DNA from: Alphaproteobacteria bacterium
GTDB lineage: Bacteria; Pseudomonadota; Alphaproteobacteria; Micropepsales; Micropepsaceae
Direction of reading: 5' to 3'
Assembly (NCBI GenBank): GCA_025935155.1
Contig: JAICVV010000003.1
Coordinates: 1 to 19,294 of the forward strand
DNA: 19,294 bases
The translations under genes and the position numbers were made by a program. Under the pieces are notes generated by a model. It was not told where the DNA came from, searched no databases, and worked only from the letters and a program-made list of their open reading frames with translations. Shown here in pieces: positions 16,364-19,294 of this stretch (position 1 is the first letter of the stretch; each line of letters begins with the position of its first letter).

Positions 16364-16863
16364 ACCGGACCGCCACACTGCTCCTGCTGCTCGGGTTGGC
16401 CGCCTGCGACGAGAGCATGGATCATCAGAACCGGCTGAAAACTTACGGATCCGCTCAGGGCACCGCCAATTGGCCATCGGGACGCGAGGCGCTCCCGCTC
16501 GTCAAAGGCACGGTCGCGCAGGGCGCGCTTGACCGGGAACAACAAACGGCGAATCCGCCACCGGTTTCCATTGCGCTGCTTCAGCGCGGGCACGAACGGT
16601 ACGACATTTACTGCGCCGTCTGTCACGGACTTACGGGCGCTGGCGACGGAATTGTGGTGGCGCGCGGATTCCCGAAACCAAAATCCTTTTCCGATCCTGA
16701 AGTTATGCGCGCTTCGGGCAAGAAACTGGTGGACGCGATTGGGCAGGGTTACGGCACGATGTACGGCTTTGCGGATCGGGTTGAGCCCAAGGATCGGTGG
16801 GCGATTACGGCTTACATTCGCGCGCTGCAACTGGCGGGCAACACGCGAAAGGGCTCGTCATGA
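16360..16863 (+). CDS. actE: Alternative complex III subunit E, monohaem cytochrome c lipoprotein
   Basis: This 167-residue protein has a lipoprotein signal ending LGLAAC, so Cys16 is the predicted lipidated residue and the protein faces the periplasm. The single haem site is CAVCH at 85-89. Met134 in GYGTMYGF is the likely distal ligand, followed by the class I cytochrome ending DRWAITAYIRALQ. It carries electrons from ActA towards the oxidase or soluble carriers. The ATG at 16360 overlaps the actD stop; CGAGG lies seven bases ahead. The frame stays open upstream to 15838, but that part is a shadow of actD. Confidence 0.92.
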   Translation: MNRTATLLLLLGLAACDESMDHQNRLKTYGSAQGTANWPSGREALPLVKGTVAQGALDREQQTANPPPVSIALLQRGHERYDIYCAVCHGLTGAGDGIVVARGFPKPKSFSDPEVMRASGKKLVDAIGQGYGTMYGFADRVEPKDRWAITAYIRALQLAGNTRKGSS

Positions 16864-17855
16864 AGCCGTGGCTGTTGCCATTGCTTGCGCTCCTCGCCGC
16901 TATCGCGCTGGCGCTTTCGTCGTGGGGCGATGGAGAAGCGGCGGCGCGCGCGTGGCTGTGCGCATTCGTGCTTGTTTCCACGGTGCCGATCGGCAGCCTT
17001 GCGCTGCTTCTGGTGCAGGGAATTAGCGGTGGACGCTGGGGCAGCGATCTGGCACCGGCCCTCGTTCCCGCTGCGCGCGCGATTCCGCTGCTTTTTCTTG
17101 TCTTCCTTCCGGTCATTATTTTCCGTCCGCTGATCTATGACTGGAGCGCGCTGAAGCTGCCGCACAATGTTCTGGCCTACTATCTCAATCCATTTTTCTT
17201 CGACGCGCGTACGCTGATCGGACTTGCCATCTGGAGCCTGCTGGCGTGGACCGGTGCGTGGCGAAACCAGCTTTTCGCTGCGCTGGGATTGGTGGCGCAT
17301 TTCATCGTGATGACATTCTTGCCGGCCGACTGGGTGCGGACAATCGTGCCAGGCTCGGCATCGGCTGGCTTCGGAATGGGCTTCGGCATCGAGCAGATGT
17401 TCGCGGCGCTCGGGTTCGCGGCGGTGCTCACGCCGCAAGCGCCGGGGCGGCCGACGCGCGACCTTGCCGGTATTCTCGTCACTACGCTGCTCGGCACGGT
17501 TTACTTCCTCTATATGGCGTTCCTCATCACCTGGTACGGCAATGTGCCGGAGAAGGTGCATTGGTACGTTGCCCGCGCCGGCAATGGCTGGCCGCTGGTG
17601 ATGCTCGCCTCATTCCTGATCGGCGCGGCCGCGCCATTTCTGGCGGTGTTGAGCCCCTATGTACGCCGCGAACCGGCGGCGCTCCGCGCGGTCGGCATTC
17701 TCGTGCTTTTGGGCGTGGCTCTGCATGTGGGATGGATGGTGCTGCCGGTCTACGGCGGTATCGCCATTGCGCCCTCAATATTCGCGATCCTGCTCATCGC
17801 GTTTGCCATCTGGGCCGTCATGCGGTTTTTGCCTTTCGGCGGAGCGCGCGCATGA
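16860..17855 (+). CDS. actF: Alternative complex III subunit F, ActC-like membrane protein
   Basis: This 331-residue hydrophobic protein has about eight to ten membrane segments, no haem and no Fe-S motif. Position (directly after actE) and pattern, including VFLPVIIFRPLIYDW and a later YFLYMAFLITWYGN, identify ActF, the second NrfD-like subunit. It seems shorter than many relatives of about 400 residues, mainly at the N-terminus. The ATG at 16860 overlaps the actE stop, with GAAAGGG six bases ahead; the earlier in-frame ATG at 16797 lies inside actE. Confidence 0.88.
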   Translation: MKPWLLPLLALLAAIALALSSWGDGEAAARAWLCAFVLVSTVPIGSLALLLVQGISGGRWGSDLAPALVPAARAIPLLFLVFLPVIIFRPLIYDWSALKLPHNVLAYYLNPFFFDARTLIGLAIWSLLAWTGAWRNQLFAALGLVAHFIVMTFLPADWVRTIVPGSASAGFGMGFGIEQMFAALGFAAVLTPQAPGRPTRDLAGILVTTLLGTVYFLYMAFLITWYGNVPEKVHWYVARAGNGWPLVMLASFLIGAAAPFLAVLSPYVRREPAALRAVGILVLLGVALHVGWMVLPVYGGIAIAPSIFAILLIAFAIWAVMRFLPFGGARA

Positions 17856-18181
17856 GCACCGATATCGGGCGCGGCGAATCTCCCAATGTCAACACGCGCC
17901 GCGTGATTGCGATCGTTGCCGGCGTCCTCATTTTTGTCGCGCTGGTTTCGTTCGGATTTCGGGCCTTGTTCGGCGATCGGATTGGGCAAACCTATACCGT
18001 CCATCGCCCCTTCCCGGCTCCGGCCGTGATTGCAGGCGAACGGGAGGAACGCCTTTTGCTCGAGGCGAAACAGAGAGGCGATCTGAATGGCGGTCATGGA
18101 CGGATGCCCATCGGCGCGGCAATGAAATCCATCGCCGCAAAGGGGACCGGCGCGTTCGATCCTGTTGGGGCAGCGCCATGA
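17852..18181 (+). CDS. Small single-pass membrane protein between ActF and Sco
   Basis: This 109-residue protein has one hydrophobic helix, about 17-39 (RVIAIVAGVLIFVALVSFGF), and a C-terminal domain likely in the periplasm. It contains HRPFPAPAV near 51-59, a charged helix REERLLLEAKQRGDL, and a tail RMPIGAAMKSIAAKGTGAF. I recall similar tails (a (I/M)PI..AM..A..G pattern) in small unnamed proteins of oxidase/Sco gene sets, but have no assigned function. It overlaps actF and the Sco gene by four bases each and has GGCGGAG seven bases ahead, so it is a real, translationally coupled gene. It is probably an assembly or accessory factor of the ACIII-oxidase complex (inference). Confidence 0.8.
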   Translation: MSTDIGRGESPNVNTRRVIAIVAGVLIFVALVSFGFRALFGDRIGQTYTVHRPFPAPAVIAGEREERLLLEAKQRGDLNGGHGRMPIGAAMKSIAAKGTGAFDPVGAAP

Positions 18182-18939
18182 AATTCGTTGCGGCAGCGCT
18201 GCTCCTTCTTCTTGCGGCGGAGCCTGCATGGGCGCACCTGACGCGGGCGCAACTCAGTTCGGTTTCCGCAGCACCGCCTGCCGGCGCGCATCTTGATCCA
18301 GGGCTTACGGCCTTGGACGCAGGCGGGACAAAGCGCAGCGTTGGCGGCATTCTTGCCGGACGGACGGGCTTCGTCAGTTTTGTGGATTATACCTGCAACA
18401 CTCTGTGTGGCACCGATCTGGCGCTGCTTTCGCAAGCAATCCAGAACAGCCGTATCCCCGAGTCGCAATACCGGATCGTAATAATCGGAATCGATCCCCG
18501 CGATTCTACCCAGGCGGCGCGCGCGATGGAGCGCAAGGAGATTCCCGCCGCGCTTTGGCCGGCTACGGTTCTGCTCAGGCCGGATAGCCACACGGTGCAA
18601 AGAGCGACTGCAGCATTGGGCTTCCACTACGTCTACGACCCGATGGGCGATCAGTTCGCGCATCCCGCGGTGATTTATGCGGTCGCTCCGGATGGCGAGC
18701 TTCGGGGCGTGCTCTCGCCATTAACGCTCACGCCGCGAAGTCTGCGCGACGCCTTGGACGCGGCGCCAGCCTCTGGGCTTTTCGCGCGCGTCGTTCACCT
18801 CTGCTATGCCTACGATCCCGCTACTGGGCTCTACACCCTCCGCGTCGAGAGGGTGCTCAGGATCGCGGCGATAGCGACGGTGCTGCTGCTTGGAAGCGCC
18901 GTTCTGCTCCTTCTTCGCAACCGAAGAAGCGCGACATGA
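18178..18939 (+). CDS. Sco1/SenC-family copper chaperone for cytochrome oxidase
   Basis: This 253-residue protein has a cleavable signal peptide ending AWA near residue 19. The thioredoxin-like core carries the copper motif C73-x3-C77 (YTCNTLCG), and His162 (FAHPAV) is the third copper ligand. Beyond residue 205 there is an extension, HLCYAYDPATGLYTLRVERVLR, followed by a membrane helix (about 228-246) and RNRR, so it is anchored at the C-terminus. It should deliver copper to the CuA site of the subunit II encoded next. Both ends overlap neighbouring genes by four bases. Confidence 0.9.
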   Translation: MKFVAAALLLLLAAEPAWAHLTRAQLSSVSAAPPAGAHLDPGLTALDAGGTKRSVGGILAGRTGFVSFVDYTCNTLCGTDLALLSQAIQNSRIPESQYRIVIIGIDPRDSTQAARAMERKEIPAALWPATVLLRPDSHTVQRATAALGFHYVYDPMGDQFAHPAVIYAVAPDGELRGVLSPLTLTPRSLRDALDAAPASGLFARVVHLCYAYDPATGLYTLRVERVLRIAAIATVLLLGSAVLLLLRNRRSAT

Positions 18940-19294
18940 CCGGCCTTCGTCTGCTGGTGCCCGAAGCATCGAAAAACGCCCACGATGTGGACGTCGCGTT
19001 CTTCGCAGTACTGGGGATATCGCTGGCGATTTTTCTCATCCTTTTCGTTCTGCTGATCGTGTTTGCGGCGCGTTACCGGCGCGGGACCGCCGCCGCGCGC
19101 GGTCCGCTGCCGCGCCTGCTGCAGCACGAGATCGAGATCGGGTGGACGGCCGGCACCGTCTTTCTCGCGATCTTTATCTTCTGGTGGTTTGTGGACGGGC
19201 TTCCGCTACCGCCGCGTTTCGCGCCCAATCAGCTCGAAATTCATGTCGTCGCCAAGCAGTGGATGTGGAAAACGCAGCATCCCGACGGCGCGCG
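18936..19294 (+). CDS. coxB: Cytochrome c oxidase subunit II (partial, cut by window end)
   Basis: The first 119 residues are present. There are two membrane helices, about 21-47 and 71-88, joined by a loop with LLQHEIEIGWT, a subunit II hallmark. The periplasmic domain begins with LEIHVVAKQWMWKTQHPDG, the aromatic stretch that leads electrons from CuA. The CuA ligands lie beyond the window. There is no lipobox or cleavable signal ahead of the first helix. The start overlaps the Sco stop as ATGA. The oxidase is probably an aa3/caa3-type enzyme fed by the ACIII encoded upstream; a fused cytochrome domain cannot be judged. Confidence 0.93.
   Translation, partial: MTGLRLLVPEASKNAHDVDVAFFAVLGISLAIFLILFVLLIVFAARYRRGTAAARGPLPRLLQHEIEIGWTAGTVFLAIFIFWWFVDGLPLPPRFAPNQLEIHVVAKQWMWKTQHPDGA

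Noticed and set aside
1..19294. CRISPR arrays, insertion sequences, prophage genes, tRNA or rRNA
   Set aside because: No regularly spaced repeats, transposase, integrase or structural RNA signature was seen on either strand; gene content and spacing look like ordinary chromosomal operons.

Overview
The window looks like a chromosomal piece of a GC-rich (about 60% by eye), aerobic, Gram-negative bacterium. An alphaproteobacterium is my best guess, with Acidobacteriota as the main alternative. The reasons are Tat-exported dehydrogenase subunits, an alternative complex III (ACIII) operon leading into a haem-copper oxidase, frequent GTG starts and tight ATGA gene junctions. I see no insertion sequence, tRNA, rRNA or CRISPR array.

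Left part (1-4452). A minus-strand operon encodes a Tat-signal gluconate-2-dehydrogenase subunit-3-like protein followed by a GMC flavoprotein with a four-cysteine motif. A possible third gene, perhaps the cytochrome subunit, starts at the left edge. Divergent from it are a DUF1275 membrane protein and a membrane-tailed short-chain dehydrogenase. The SDR stop codon overlaps the stop of the next, convergent operon.

Middle (4449-10247, minus strand). Transcribed right to left, a three-gene operon encodes a PoxB-like thiamine-diphosphate enzyme, a mandelate-racemase-type enolase-superfamily protein (with all expected catalytic residues), and a 980-residue fused FAD/Fe-S dehydrogenase. Divergent from it at 10379 lies a stand-alone homologue of the Anabaena sensory rhodopsin transducer (ASRT), with no rhodopsin nearby. 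The ASRT family has been proposed to bind small, carbohydrate-related ligands, so its position beside sugar-acid genes is suggestive.

Right part (11069-19294, plus strand). After a roughly 300-base leader with two TTGC/GCAA palindromes come actA, actB, actC, actD, actE, actF, a 109-residue single-pass protein, a Sco copper chaperone and the start of cytochrome oxidase subunit II (cut by the window end). ActA/actB overlap by 13 bases; every later junction is a four-base ATGA overlap.

Working model (inference). Two or three dehydrogenases on the left (GMC complex, FAD/Fe-S protein, PoxB-like enzyme) oxidise sugar acids or 2-hydroxy/2-oxo acids. They pass electrons to quinone or cytochrome c; ACIII then oxidises quinol and feeds the downstream oxidase. 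The most interesting points are the orphan ASRT protein, the unassigned TPP/enolase/FAD-Fe-S pathway, the small protein between ActF and Sco, and the palindromes ahead of actA.
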